The notes beneath the pieces were generated by a model. That model saw only the letters and a list, made by a program, of their open reading frames with translations, was not told where the DNA came from and ran no database searches. Made by a program: the position numbers and the translations under genes. This document shows, in pieces, positions 28,201 to 42,900 of a stretch of DNA of 64,000 bases. Every line of letters begins with the position of its first letter. Positions within the stretch are counted from its first letter, which is position 1. Origin of the DNA: Steinernema hermaphroditum (Eukaryota; Nematoda; Chromadorea; Rhabditida; Steinernematidae); contig CM059625.1 in the NCBI GenBank assembly GCA_030435675.1, positions 1,364,001 through 1,428,000 of the forward strand, given 5' to 3'.

Positions 28201-31200
28201 ACTGCGGTGGGCGGCGCCTAGGACCACCAGCGTCGAGGCGTTACCGCCGTGCGACCGGAAAGGACAAAAGGGAAGAGGGGCAATTGGTCATGTCGACCAC
28301 CAAAAAGCAGCAACAAATAACGTCGCATGTTTATTAGATTACGACCAGCCGTCCGTAAGTTGTGAAAGAACCATCGACCGATACTATTTTACTAAATCGG
28401 AACATTTATGCGCATGCATAATAAAGTCGCCCAAACACCGGCAATCTATAAAAGGTTGCAGTAAGGGATCACTGGAATTTTATCGTGTGCTGTTGCGTAC
28501 GTTCGTGGAGTAACAATCAAAAAGCAAAAGGAGATGGAAAAACGGAGATAAGAAAAGCTGCAATTTGCCTGGAATAGAATTCTTGTGTAAATCTTGACTC
28601 ACCATTCCCATCCTGTCTGTAATCGTTTAGCGGCTTTCGTTCCTTTTTTCAATTTAAAAGGCTTGAAAGGAATGAATTTTTACAATTCACTGGGCACAGA
28701 ATAATAAAGCAGAGAACAAAAGACAGACTGTGCCGACTCATGCTAATCAGCAGGGTATGCATAATTAAGCGCCCCAAATGATGATAGGCCGCCGCGCTCT
28801 TTGTGCTCTAATTGTATGTTGTCTAAATGTAGCCACATTCTTTAAACCACGCGCTTAACGAAGTTAATTTGATTGAGTTACCGCATAACCCATTTCCTTC
28901 TTATTAAATCAGCAGCCACTTACGGGAAACCCCGTCGAGGAAACAGGAACGCGAACACGTGAAGGCTGGTAAACAAGCCGTAGCACATCACCATTATCAA
29001 TAACTACCGGGAGTCCAAAATATAGCCCTTAAAAGCTCAAAAATCGTTTCGCGATGGTTGCCCTTCTATTTTTCTGTCGCCTCTTATCTGATCCGGGGGG
29101 TAACAATAAATCAACAAAAGGCCAATCCCTGTGTGGTCAAATCAGTACGGGCGATGAGGTGGGAACTCGTAAAAGCCATTGCTGTCAAATCCTCAAAGTT
29201 GTCGCGCTTAAAATCAAAGCAACAATTAAACCCAAAACACAATTGAGACATTCGTACGCCCGGATCGATCAAACAGCACTCGGAAAACTCTATGACATAT
29301 AAGTATTCAGTCAATGGGTGACCGATCATTTCAATCGATCTCTTTTAAAGTTGGTGTGTTTTGGGATCAAAGTTTAAGATCAAAGAATCAGCATCACTAT
29401 GATCAGATGAATGGTATAGAGAATAATGATACGCTAGATAATCGAAAGGGCTAAAAGGATTAGATTTTTGTGGAATCGAAAATTTGGCTATTCTTTAGAA
29501 TTTCTGTTCAACGGCTAATACTGGTAAACAATTCATCCACCGCAAGGAAGTGATCACGTAGAGGTTAACCGGTTTACACAGCATCTGTACTGTGTAAAAA
29601 CACCGGGTTGCCCAAAAAATACATGATGCATCAACAAGATCAAACACCGATGAAGAAACAGTCTGTACACCTAGACCGACATACCTTCGTAGAAGAAGCG
29701 CTAGCATTTACAGATTGCCTAGCAATCGACAAAGAGTAACGAGCACAAATGATCGTCGGTGGGGGTCGCCCCGAGAGCGGGTGCAATCCAATCCCGAAAA
29801 CCACGCCGATCGACAGCGGGTGACGCGACCGCATGGAACGCACTGATGACAGACGAACGAGCAGACAGATCGAGGGGAACTTCCACTTCTCACATTCAGT
29901 CATAGAGGGGGTGATCATCGTCGCGCGCATGCAACAAAACAAAAAAGCACATGTTGGAATACGATATTAAGTCCGATAAGAAGTGGCAAAAGAGCCGCTG
30001 GGAAATGTGCGCACAGGCCGATAGGAGGTTCGGCTGAGATGAACGAAACGATCGGGTGTTCCACGATGTGTCTGATTAGTTTTGAAATCACCCGCGGCAG
30101 CAGGCAGGCAACAGCTCTAATTTGTTTTCCGGTCCCACTTGATGATGAGAAATTGAGGAAGCGCGCAAAGGAGATGATTTCGCAGAGAAGGTGCAAAAAT
30201 AGACATAAAGGAGCAAGTGACGGATCGAACAAGTGCAAATGGCACATTCTTCACGTGCTTTACCCGAAAAGTCGACGAAGAAAAGCCCCGACGACCGAGG
30301 AACCGGTGTCGATCCGTCGGAACTCGAACGCCCTGCAACGGAGAGCACACATTGTCCTCGCATTTTTTGTCATTGCTAACTTTAGGGTTCTTTGATGTCA
30401 GTGTTCTCCACCAAACCACTTAGTAAGGAAGAGGCAGGTCGCTCACAAATTGTCTCGAACTTTTGCCAACGCCTCCTGCTGTGTGCACCGAAGTGGATTG
30501 CGCGCTTGCGCGCTTGTCGCACCGATAATGTGATTTGCGTTCGAGACAAGCTTTTTTGAGTTCGTCTTTCGGCTCGCCTCGTTGGAAAAACACTTAATCC
30601 AATAAAACAAATGTTAAGCGCATGGGAACCGGCACGCCGGGAGGAGCTAAGGGGTGCGACGAGGTGGTGGTAACAAAGGCGTATGCTGGAGGAATTAAAA
30701 GAGAAGAAACCGGGAAGATGGTGACGTTTGGAGGTGGGACAGGAAATCAGTGAACTACCAACACTAGTCAACACTATTACAGATTAATGACCAAACAAAT
30801 CAGACGAGCGAGAGCTGCCCGTAAAGAGTGTGCCGATTGGGAGAGAGCAGTCGCTCAGCTCTGGCGATGAAGACCGGCGGCCGGTTGAGGGGACCACGGG
30901 ACGGGATGGAGGCGGGCAGAAATGACTCGCATCTGCGGGCAAGCGTGCACGCGCGTGCGGGCGCGCAAGACCATCAAAAACATTAGACAATACAATCAGG
31001 AACCGAGAAACATATTATTCATGTCCGAAACTGAGTTACATGTAATTGAATCATGAAAAGGCTTAAGCTTCGCTATGCTGGTTCGATAGATTACGGTCTG
31101 ATTATTTTGCATGAATCATGACCAGCTAAGGGGGCATGGAGGGGGACCACCCACATGCGCCCCCTCTTCGGCCAGCCGCCCGCGGGGTTAAGTGCAAAGT

Positions 31201-34200
31201 CGATGTTGAATTAATTATCACAGAGCAAGGCACTCGACAATGTCCTCTTCACCGGCTGCTTCCGGAGATCCCTAAAGGACCCGGAATTGGAGACGACTTT
31301 GTCGAGCAGCTTGATCTCGCGCGCTCTTATTTCAAAGTCTAACCTTCAACACGGTTCATTGCAGGCTAAGATGGTGGTGGCGGTCACAACCCGTCCTTGT
31401 GTGGAGCAATTTCCGATGGGTCGCTTCGGAAGAGTCGCGGAAAAGACGAACGCGAGGAGGAACGGAGTGCTCTAGCGGGCCAAGGAATAAATAAAAGAGA
31501 ACCGCCGTTCGATGGGCGTGTTGAAGCGCAGAATAAGTCGGAGAATTTCTGTCGCTGCCGAAACATTAAGTCGTCGAGTTATGTTCTCGGGGGATAAAAA
31601 CGTTTAATACACCGCCTATAAGGTAGTACAATGCGCCGTTACCGTACTGCGCACCGAGTCTCCGTAGCGGCGTTCACGTTGTGATCAGCTTCTCGCCGCT
31701 AATCTCCATAAAACATCGAGATTTAAAACGGGAGACCGGCGAATTTAGACGGCAGCGCCAGCGAAACGGGTGGAGGAGGGGCACAGGAAAAGGGGCACAA
31801 AAAATGAGGAAAAAGGCAATTTAGATCTGGAGACGCGCGAGGCATGCGAACGCACGCGCGAGTGATAGTACGAATGATGTGCGCGTGCGTTGACAACGAT
31901 CAAAATTCGTTGCTAAAACAGGTTATTGCCCTATGGCAAATAAAGTGAAAAATAGACTCAAAAAGAATGGCGTCGTCGCGCGCGACCACAGAGGCGACTT
32001 CGAGGAGAGTGCGGTTCGCGACTCAAGAGGGCATATCCGAGTGCGTTTGGTGGGCTATTTAACGCATTTTAGGATGCGTGAAGCAAACTAGTCCCCTTTA
32101 CAGCGTTCGTTGCCTTTTTTGAAAGCGCCGCGATGTCTCATCCATTTCGGGACACCGAAGCGGCGACGAACATAAACAGATAAGTGGCTGTAAGAATCGT
32201 GTGCATGTCATTATCATAGCGATGACGTTCCCAGCTGATAATTGCCGATCGCGACCTAACGCCGGACAACGGCCACCATCCAAGAGCCTTTGAAGATTTG
32301 TGGCGATGGTGACCGTCAGTGGTATAAATGACCGCGACGGCAGCTGTTGCAAGAAAGTCAGGGAAAAGAACACAGAATAAGTCGATGTGACAGCACATGG
32401 GATTAGCCCATCGTTGGAGTCGCATATTTGCAGCAGCTTTAAGGCAATTAGATAGCGCGCGAGCGCGCGTTAAACGCGAGAGTTGACACCAAAGTAGTAT
32501 GTGTTTTCGGGAGGGTTAACGCTCGTCAAAAGTAAACAGTCGGCTTTGGCTTCGCGTGGGTTGCGGCGCCGTACGCACTGTGGAAACTGATGTGGAGCTG
32601 TTAGTGAAGAAACAGAGCACGGTGATGTTGTAGAAAGTGCTGAGATTGTAGATTGTACGTATGCGTAGCGGCCGGTGTTGAAACAACAAGCAAAGGAGTG
32701 CGAGAGGCGGCTTGTGCCTAAGCCACGCCTACTCCGTATTTCAGTAGCATAATGAAGTCAGCCACTTGCCGATCACCCTCGGTTGATACATATTTTCCTT
32801 GTTCTCAGCTAATTAGCACCCTTCATAAACGGATTACGAAGTTCTAGGTGTTCGAAAGTTGCAACAACCTTTTCGGAGATAAGGTCACCTGGGAGCCGTG
32901 CTCGCGCGTACAAGGTGTGTGGTTGTAGTCATGCGATGACGCAACGGTCGAAACGTCCTCTAGCCGTACAGCTAAGCGTTTATTATGCGCCTATTCTTCT
33001 TTTCTGAGAGCATGACTAACCGCCATAAGGTATAGTTAACGGGAACAAGAAAGGGAATGGCCTGTTGTGCTTCAATACCGCGCTTGAAAGGCACGTGATA
33101 CGGCCATAAAAGCGAGCAGATTAATCTTCGCCATGTTCCACATCCTGTTCCGCCTCGTTAATCCACTCATTTTCGGCGGCTTACCCAAAACGCTTCCGTC
33201 GATGTTCTTTGACCCTTCCTCTCGCATTTTGAAGGGGACGATGCTTGCGCCCTGACAAAGTGAGTGCGACTAACACAAAAAAAACTTTCGGGGGCGCCAT
33301 AAATGAGTTTGAGATTATCCTAATCCGCGCGGCGCGCAGATGATGGATATTCCCTACGGGTAGGGCGAGTCGAATTGGCGATTGGTGGCGGGCAATGTTT
33401 CCGGGTGGGCGGAGCGATAGCCTTTGTAAGCCGGGAAACAACACACCCGCAAAAAGGATTACGACAAACCTATTTAGACACCAACTGGCACTTGAAAAAT
33501 TAGCATATAAATCGATTTTGCTCTTTTTGTGTTGACGTCCTATTTAAGGGGTGCGCAAGTCAGCGAGTTGGGAGGAAACTTCTTGACTTTGAGAAACTCC
33601 CTGCTCAGGAGTGCGTGCGAGCGGCAATTGAACGAGACGCTTTGAAAGTGATATAAAAAAAGAGAAGGGCGAGCGAAAGTTTTGCACATCGCTGGATTCG
33701 GTCGAGCTGGAGTAATGAACTGAACACTTAGTTTCCTCGTGGTGAATCGGGTAGTTTTGTTCCCCGTCGATGGCGGTGGTCGCCACCGGCAAGAAGTGGA
33801 AGATGAAAAAGAAGAGGAGGGACCTTGACGCAACGTGTCGTTCGACGATCGTCGTCGCCCCGATGCGCCTATCTGACCGTGTTTGAAGAGCGCAACAGTT
33901 AAACATTAAGCTGCTGCGCACCATCAGTCTGAAGCTCCAGAGGTCATAGAAGAAGAAAAGAATTTGAACGGTTTCAGGAAGTGTGTCATGTATAGCAGTG
34001 CGGTTCCGTCAAAGATCGAAAGTTCTCTGCACTTCACGCCAACGATCACTGGTCCTCCACTTGACACTTTTGTTTTTGTCATCGCGACCGACAGGCGGTG
34101 GCGTGTTCGTGAAAGTGGTCGCCGTCCGACGACCACCCACAGCGGCAAGTGAACGATGCGATGATGATGACGCGGAAGATGACAACAACGGGCGCAAGTC

Positions 34201-36900
34201 CGTCGCCTCAATTAGACGGTCGGCTGGAGCAGCTGCTGTGCTCGCTGCCGCAACAGCAGAGACAGAGAGAGAGAGAGAGCAGTGGCGGGCGGAAGCAAAC
34301 TACAAATTATAATTTTAGCGCCCGGTCATTGAATGGGACAAAAAGCCGTCAGCAAAAAGAGCAATTATCTGCGAAGCGAATTCTAAAGAATGCTTAGTGT
34401 TATCGCTTGAGCTGCGCATTCATTAAGTTGACGATGCGTGTTCTTGACTGAGTGTTTTAAACAAAACAACATACATCGGTGGCGTTTGTCGAATGAGCTT
34501 GGGGAGTTCCGCTATGAGCACAAATGTGACACCAGTTGTCTGAAGGGCGTCGACAGGGGGTTCCCGGCACAAAGTGCGTTCGCCTGCAATTAGACATTTA
34601 TAATTCGGCTAATAGACAAATCACGCCGAATTAAGAAAAACGATATGAAGTCGGGAGTGCTCATCGTTTTATGGACATTTCCCAGTGGAACGGTCGACCA
34701 CTCCAATGGAATCGGCGAGTGCGCTCGTCGAGCGACGTGTGTGTTCGAGGACGACATTTTACAATTCTATTTCGTATACGAGAGATCGAGGGAATTGCAC
34801 TTATACAGCATCGTTCAAGTTGGATTGCAAGAAATTCATCCGAATCCATAGCACACAATTAGGAAAGCAACCGTACCCATTTTCAAAATGGATTTTCGGT
34901 TATAAATTTGTTTTTCATAAAATCACATAAGAACTTTGCAAAACAACTATCAAGAATAAGCCTTAAATACAGCACAAAGTTTTTTGAGCGGTACGGCTGT
35001 CCTGATGTATACAGAAAAATAGGCCCAAGAGAGTACTTTCCATGGAGAAGGCAATATTTCTTCGACGAGGGTACACATTTCATTGTCGGCCGATACATAA
35101 AAGAAAAATCCGGAAAACGATCAGGTTTTTAAAAGCACTCCCGTGTTAAGTACACTTTTTGTTTGCTAATTTGAAAAAAGGACTAAAATTCATATAAATA
35201 ACCGTTAATATGCTGCGCAAAACATACGCCTTTCATCGATACACCCAGACTTGTGGTTTGTTGCACTGGGTTGAAAAGGTCAAAGTGCATATGATTGCAA
35301 TATTCCAGCTCAGGAAACAGAACAAAATCCGAAAATTTATGTTTTGTAATTTGACCGCATTAGTCAGAACGACATTGGTAAATCAATACGACCTGATTTT
35401 TTGTTTCATTACTGGTTATATATGCCTGTGCCCTTTGGAATGGGAGAATGTTCTCATAGACGAACACAGACCTGAAACGGCCACATGATGTCTTAACTTA
35501 CAAAGTCAAAGTGCTAGAGACAATTGCGTATAAGGAGGCTAATAACTGAGATATCGTTCAGCTTACTTCAACATAGCGCAAATTAATCAAGCAAAATATC
35601 GAAACACACTCGAACTGTGCTTAGTTTGACCGTTGAATTTCCGAGAAAAAGAAGCGCTCATATGGGATAAACAGAGCTGATAGGGCGCACGACGATATCG
35701 TGTGCTTTGTGGTACATTCAATTGCCTTTATGCAGACTGATACCGCATGAGTCATCTTATTAGTCAAAGTCATCGTCACTTCAACGAGCACCACAAACTG
35801 GCCGAATGGCGAAGAGCAAAAAAGAGTCGCGGATAAGAAACGCGATATCGCTTTGCGGCATACACTATTACATAGAGCGACGTCTATTTTGTCTTCTTTC
35901 CCAGACTCGTCACCTCCCCTTTTCTTCCCCACATCGCCCTCATCCTCATCAGTGACGATCCGCGATCTGGTGGGCTTATGTAATTCTTCTTCCGGACGCA
36001 TAAACACACGTCAATTCATTCATATAAATAGCTTAAAAACAACAACTCGGAGAGAGGAGGGTGGGCTTAAGCGGTGGTTTCCGGAAGAGCGAACGGATGC
36101 ACGCTCAAACATACAAACATATTTAGGCAAAGGCGCGACAACGAGCCCCGGTCGCCAAGGGCAATTATTTCAAAGGAGTTGCGCAAAAATAAAAATGTGG
36201 GCGGGGCATCAGCGCGGCGACCGACTGCCCGGATGACCTTGAAGTTCACCTCCTTAGCAGTGCGAACGCGTAACTGGAAAATATGTGTGTGTCTCAAAAA
36301 CAAAACTTTTATTCGGCGCATAAGTGTTTCAAAGAAACTAAAGCAACGATATAAAAAGTGACTCATAACTAATGACACATTCGGTTGGCACGACACATTT
36401 AGCTTTTTTTGTGTCCGTCCCTCGCCTGCTGGCCTATCGCAACATATGCAAACGTCCTCGGCCGTCGGTCGCCGTCGCCGCTCCCCCGGCGAGATTTTTG
36501 ATTAAAGACGGGCCACCATAGGGCTCTTTTGCTTCTTTTGCGCCCGGCGGCCACTGGGTGCATCCGCACGGACGTACCAACAAACAAATGTCTTCCACTT
36601 GACGGAGATGCGCTGAACCGCCCGTCACGACGGCTAATTGACTCTCCGCGGGCATAAGGAGCAGATATGCGAAGGTGCAAAAGCGCGGTTAATTGTAGCA
36701 GATAATCCGGAACGCCGCGACCATGGAACACAACAATTACGGTCGATGGCATCACCTCTTTCGACTTCGACTTTTCCCACTACCACCTACAGCATACCCC
36801 CCGACGATGATGAGGCCGGAAAATCTCATAAGTGCCGCTCTGACGAACTTCATTGAGTTACACTGAAAACAAATTATGCGGAATGCTATTAATTCCCTCC
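22241..36900. other. GC-rich region upstream of egl-27, no supported gene
   Basis: This 14.7-kb stretch has many open frames on all strands, as GC-rich sequence does, but none shows a recognised domain or a convincing exon chain. The longest is 27638-28513 (plus, 291 codons, Arg/Ser-rich), opposed by an equally Arg-rich minus frame at 27946-28227. A strong pyrimidine tract with an AG lies near 28079. A GA microsatellite is at about 34259-34280. Homeodomain-type TAATTA and forkhead-type GTAAACA words are scattered through it. It may be regulatory DNA of egl-27 or hold untranslated exons; this cannot be shown from sequence alone. Confidence 0.45.
27638..28513 (+). other. 291-codon Arg-rich open frame, coding status doubtful
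   Basis: It starts at an ATG 37 nt after a stop-rich stretch and ends at TAA. Composition is Arg, Ser and Pro-rich with one hydrophobic run (FLFFIFFSRLAPACLLAAAA) produced by the pyrimidine tract before a possible acceptor near 28079. No domain is recognised. An opposing frame is open over part of the same DNA, which fits high GC rather than selection for coding. Confidence 0.12.
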
Positions 36901-39900
36901 CGCCGGGCGAGTGTGCCGCCGCCGATAACACGGAAATGATGCGGAGATTCTTTTAGCAACCGAGCGGGTGATTAAAAGGTGAAAGGCTTAGAGACTAGCG
37001 ACTTTTTTGCGCCCTTACTCAGTCGCTGCAAAATGAAGTTTCGGCAGAAGGGTACAATTGAAACGCAAACGAAGTCATAAAAATTCATGCGGCGGCAATG
37101 TCTAAGTGGAGGAACACCAAGAGCAACAACCGGTTTCCATTAACGCTAAACATCTAAAAAGCCAGCACTTATCTGAGTTGTTTTTTATAGAATGTGTCCA
37201 ACTAACAAATACACCATTCAGGCATAGAAAAAATGGCAAATCATAAAAGTTCACACCGAAAAATGTCGCACGCTTGATTAATCAATCCTTACGCATAAAT
37301 TGTTTCTCGAGCTAGTCTCTATCGCGCAGTGTTCCGTCTTTGAAAAGATCGGGAATTGGCCCAGTTGGCTTATTCATCTCATGACTAACACAACATCATC
37401 CATCGAGCTGGTGTTCTCGATCACAACATTAACCGCTTTTACGACTGGATTATGGATGAACTCTTAAAGGACACATTACTATGTTCAGTACTCGTTGCGA
37501 ACAAGACTAACATTAGGAAGTGACTAATGCGTCTAACCTCAAGAATTTAGAGTTCAGTTTATGTCACCGAAGTTGGCCTTAGTGCCGAAAAACAACGTGT
37601 TTTTATGGTTAAAGTATGAGCGTCCCCGGCAAGGACAGCCTGTTACCTCGAAAACCAATAGTAAACAGCTATAAAAGTGGGAACTTCAAACGAACACTTT
37701 CCCAGGAGTTCATTTTTATTTTGAATATGTAACCTTTAGTGTAGGGTGTATAGCGTGCTGTCTAGACAACGAACTCCTCCCCCAATCGATTACCTGCGAT
37801 GACCTCAATCTGTTTGTGTCTCCATTACAAATTACATAATAACAATGTCTTATGAATAAATTATAGTTGGACATGTGGTCTTAAGGGGTTTCACGTAATA
37901 ACACAATTCGGCATTTAAGTAGATACACCTAACTGGTTCTTAGCAAATCAAGCTATAATCCATCAAGTTTTGCGCTAAACAGAGTCGCTTTTCCAGAAGT
38001 TTGAATTTGGAGCTACATAACTACAAAATATTTTGCATTTTTATGCTGTTGTATCATGCATCTTTAAACTTTGCCCGCTTTAATATACTCACTCGACTCG
38101 AACTCGATAGAGTATTACACGGCAGTCCTTGTTGAAGTGAAATAATCAAGTGTGGGGACACTTTAGCTATATCTTTTTATGTGCTCCGTAGTCTTTGTTT
38201 TCACAAAATCGACCTTAGCTAAAGCAAAATAGAATTAATGAATTCAATTTTCAGCTGCTTACGACAAAGACTGACTTTTCCAACGGGTGCTTTGGACTCA
38301 GCGCTACAGTCGTAATTTGAACTTTACGCTGTTTTTCTCGCCGATGTGCATAGTGCCTCGTAAATTTCCTGTAATGACCTCGCTCTGTTGTAACCTTTGC
38401 ATCAACTCAAATAACAATAACATATTGTTACCGGTGTATGCCGGCGAAATGTTAATGAAAACGTCCAGCGTCTTTACGGCTGATGTTTGCACATTGATTA
38501 TGCGAACTTATTCTATGTCAAGCATGTTTCAAGTACCCGTTGCGAAGCCAAAGTGTACACATAGTGCGTAATGTTTTTTCGTTGCTCGTCAGTCCGTTCG
38601 TCCGTCCGTTCGTCTGTCATCCCTTTGCCACAGCACCCCCCGCATACGCATCGGCAGCTCCATGAATAAGGAAACCGAAAAGTCTTATCGCATCGCATCG
38701 CGAGCAAACAATCACTTTAAACGAACGTCGTGTGTGTTTTTTGCGAAATGCGTGAAACACACGGCGGTGGTCGTCACCGCGCCCGGGCGGCGGCGGCGGC
38801 GCGTTGAAAGAAAGGGGACGAACAATTGCGCGGACAACGGATGCCCTTCAATGGGGCGCACGCGAGGGGCGATAACCTTCCTGGGGCGTGCGAGGGATTA
38901 GCTCAGGTGTCTGGTTGCACAGAGATTGTTTGGGTAGCTGCTGACTCATGATGTTGTGCAGAAAAACTTTTGCGTTCCGCAGAGTTTCGAAACTTTACAT
39001 TCTACATGGGGAATACATGCCAGTTTGCATATAAGCTTGGAAGGGAACAGAACTGTACGGTAATTACATTGTTGTAAACGTTAGCTGAATTAGGGGCTAT
39101 TAAGCTGTGCCCGACGTGGCCATTATGAGCTTGAAAAGCGCTCCGCAATCATACACATTTAGGTCAGCCTACAGATACTGTGCTTTGGAATGTTGCGCTT
39201 GAAAATCTTGAAAGCTTAGTGCAAACTCTCGCCGCTAATTGGTGGATGAATATTAGATGTACTGCGTTCTGCAGACCTCTAATTTAAAAGCGTTTTTGTG
39301 TAATTGCCACTCGCTTTTACCTCCATAATTGTATAAAAGAGCTTCGTTGTGACCATTGTCCTTTAGATAGAAAATGTGTCCTGCAATAAACTTCGATTTG
39401 AGACATGGGGACGTCGCGTGTGAAACGAACATTCAACTTCTAAGATCCTCAAGGACATATGTGTGAAAAATGATTATATTTTACCTCACTGGTTACACAA
39501 AGTACATCAGCTTTTGACTAGACAGCTGACTGTGTCTGCAGAAATCTTACTATTCCGCTTTGATGAACTTTTGCCTTCCAAAACAAATTATACGCAATTG
39601 AATGTGTGAAAAAGGAAGTAAGGTGGCGAAACATTAAATGGTTAACGGCTCAGACAGGAGATAGGAACGCGCGAAAGAGAGCTCGTTTTTTGCGGCGCAC
39701 AAAGAATCCCGCGAATTAGTCAATGAGAGGTTGGGGGTCTTTCAGTGTCATGTAGGGAAGGGTATTTTGACGTTTAGGTTAAGAATGAGTCGATAATGAA
39801 AGCTAGGCAGATTCATGGTGGGAAGCCATGAAAAGTGACACACAAATTGATGACCTCTTTTTTATAAAGCGCACTCGCAGCTTCTTCATCAAAGTGCACA

Positions 39901-42900
39901 CTCTCCAGGATATTTTTCGATGTTTTCAACGATGAACTTTGCACTTTCACAATAAGTTCTACCGGTAACAACTTTTTTTGTAATTTTACACTTTGATGTT
40001 TTCCGCCGTTCTCTCGGTATGTTTGTCTCCCTGTGGCACGTTGCGACAAATCCTCTTTCACCAAAGATTCGTGCAAAGCCCCTTATTATCTCGATTATCG
40101 CCTGAGCTAATCTCCGGGAATATCTTCCACTTCCCGTTCCCGCTCCCAGTTGCGGTGCTCCCCACATCGAAGACGATCGATCGTCCCCCCCTCCTCTCCC
40201 TTGTTCGTTCGCCTACTTTTTTGCCCCCTCCCGCGGCTTCTGTCTTGTTTGTTGCCATCACGCAAAGGGCTGCGAAAGAAGAATGCGAGAGAGAGAGAGG
40301 AACGACGACTGCGATGAACACGTGACTCTCGATGCCGCTTAAAAAGCGACACATTTGCAAGAGAGCATGTTCCACAGGAAAGGAAGTAAACGCGTTAAAT
40401 GCAAAACGTCCGAAACAAAAAAGGATTTGCAATTGTACAATAACAATGTTGATTGGAAGTGTGTCAAATTTGCCCGACGGCTTACGTAAATGATTAAACA
40501 GACCGTATAAATAATTAAACATTGTTGCCTGAGCTAAGCACGACTTTGAACTTAACGTTCTTCGAATGGATCTGTCAAGACCATGTTAAAATCTCAACTT
40601 TGAGAAGTTCTGTTCGTGAAATTATCACATACGGTCGGGCTGTGATGAAGCTCTGCCAGGGTGAATCCTCACTAGGGAAATGAAACTAGTAAATGTCTGG
40701 TTTTCGACTTAGAGAACAGTACACTCTAACATGGGGGTCCCAATCCGCTCAAGGTCACTTGATGATCTATCGATCGAGGTTTCAAATTTAGCGCTAATGT
40801 GTTGTTTTGGTTCCTTCGATTGTGCGCAACGAGTTCACTTGTACCGATGACTAAACAACAATATATTAGGTCAAGAGTTCACAATCGACAGTGGTTCGGA
40901 CCAGACGGCTCTTTGTGACCTTTGTCTTATTTATGCCACTATCCACATGGCTGGAACGAAGATAAATAATTACATTGTGTTTGCGCCGCCGCGCGGTCGT
41001 TGATTTGCATAGTGCAACGAAGAGTGCGACACTCTCACATAGTTCTTCTTCGCAGCGGGCATTTGGACGGACGGCCGTTGGCGATGTGTTGACAGATTGC
41101 GGAATTTGATAAACAAATTAGTTAGTTGTCACAATGCCGCCGAGGCATTGGTGTTATGTAAACACTGATTTGAATCGGATTCGTCGTTGGCCACTTGAGA
41201 AGTGCGCTATCCAGGAAACGGAACGAGCGCATTTTCAAAATTTATCGATTTCTGCGGGATTACACAGAACCGGTTATCGCATGTCATAATGTTTTTTGTC
41301 GCCGTGTGACGCGTTGTAAAGTGACCTCAAAATAGAAAAGCCTTTTACTTACTGTTGTTCAACGATTGAGCATAATGGAAGGTAATGCCTTATTAAATAA
41401 TGCCCAGAGTAAAGGTAAAATCCACATCATCTATTTCTGACTCATTAATTCGATGGATGTTTAATGGGAAACGTGAGAGCCTAGTCCTAGCCGCTCTAAT
41501 CGGCATAAAGCGTCTTAAATTTCAAACTGCGCACTATCGAGTAAGATGTGACCTTGAGCAGGTAGTGCAACTAGTGACCTCGATCCTTATAAGACAACAA
41601 GTTCATACAGAGACGATGACTAAATAGCGTGAACTGTGGTTTTTCGACCAGATGACTAACACTTCTTTTTCGACGCGCCCATCTTCCTCTGTATATAAGC
41701 CATATATCAAATGTCAACAGTGCATACATTACCACATCCAGAGATTGTTCTATGGTTTTACGACATCGTCATATGCGATTGCCAGAAATCAGTAACTTTC
41801 ATTCAATTTTCGGGTACAAAATGCTTACTCTTCCAGACACATTAATCATATTTGAGTTGCCCGTAAAATGACAGGCGGAAAATGACCTTCACAGAGCGGA
41901 CATAGAAGGTTTTGCTAGAGTATCACGGAACTCAAGGCTTCCACGGCTTGAAAACAACCACCAGCATTAACAATCTGCGTTTTGTTTCAATCTCAGTTGA
42001 CCTTTATTACCTATCAGTCCCACGCCATATTCCTATTCTAAAATCATATTCCATTTTTTCTTCAGAACCCTCGGCTGGCCTTTTCGCAATCATGACCCTC
42101 TCAATTTTCGGTGCGTCTTTATTCATCTAGACCAATAAATCATTTTCTAAAAACGACCTTCAGCCGCGGCACCGCAAAGGTCGCGATGAGGTCGGCAGCT
42201 TTTGGAGGTTTGTGAGAAATTCGGTTTCTAGTGTTAAAAGTACAATCTTTCCTAATTTTAGACAACGAGCGCCCTTTTTATGTGGCAGGTTTCATTTATT
42301 TAATTACTGAGTTACATTTACTTCAGCTTGTAATGGTTCGAATTCCACAGCAAACAACATTCTGTCGTTTTCAAAACCTGTTAATTCTACTTCTTGGTAA
42401 ATGGCTGATCTTTGAAGTTATCAACCTTTGCAGTGGGCAACCTTCCGTTCTTTGCTCATTAAATTAGCATTTAAAAACAACGAGACACTCGACACTTCGC
42501 TTCTCTCTCTAGCTTGCCCATCGGTGGGAAGTATATAATGACGTTTAATTGCTTTTACGCCGCCGCAGCAGCGCGTCGCTCGTTTGGCGGCAAACAAACA
42601 AATTCCAAGACAGACTCGTTGCCTATGCGATTAGTCAGTCGGTGAAGCGTCGCGCGCGGCCGTGCTGGTGGGCGGAGCGCGACGTCGCCGCTGCGAACAG
42701 ATGTCCACTCACAGCTGAAAGAGGTCGTCATAACCTTATGGTCCTCGGGGAGTACAGTCGAGGGATCAGTAAAAAACAGAGAATAATGGAGAAGGAACAG
42801 GTGACCATCACGCAATGGGAAAAAAGGTCATTAAAGATACGGAACACTACAGAACCACAAAGTATGACTACGAGATGCCTGTAATGTGAATTAGCCGCAT

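Noticed and set aside
27638..28513. Longest plus-strand frame in the window (291 codons) as a real protein
   Set aside because: Arg/Ser/Pro-rich, no domain, and an opposing frame open over the same DNA; best explained by high GC.
35621..36007. Minus-strand 128-codon frame starting MFMRPEEELHKPTRSR
   Set aside because: The first part is charged and protein-like, but it has no splice context, no homology, and hydrophobic junk downstream.
38255..38320. Plus-strand terminal exon after CAATTTTCAG
   Set aside because: Only about 20 codons in either open phase, no upstream partner.
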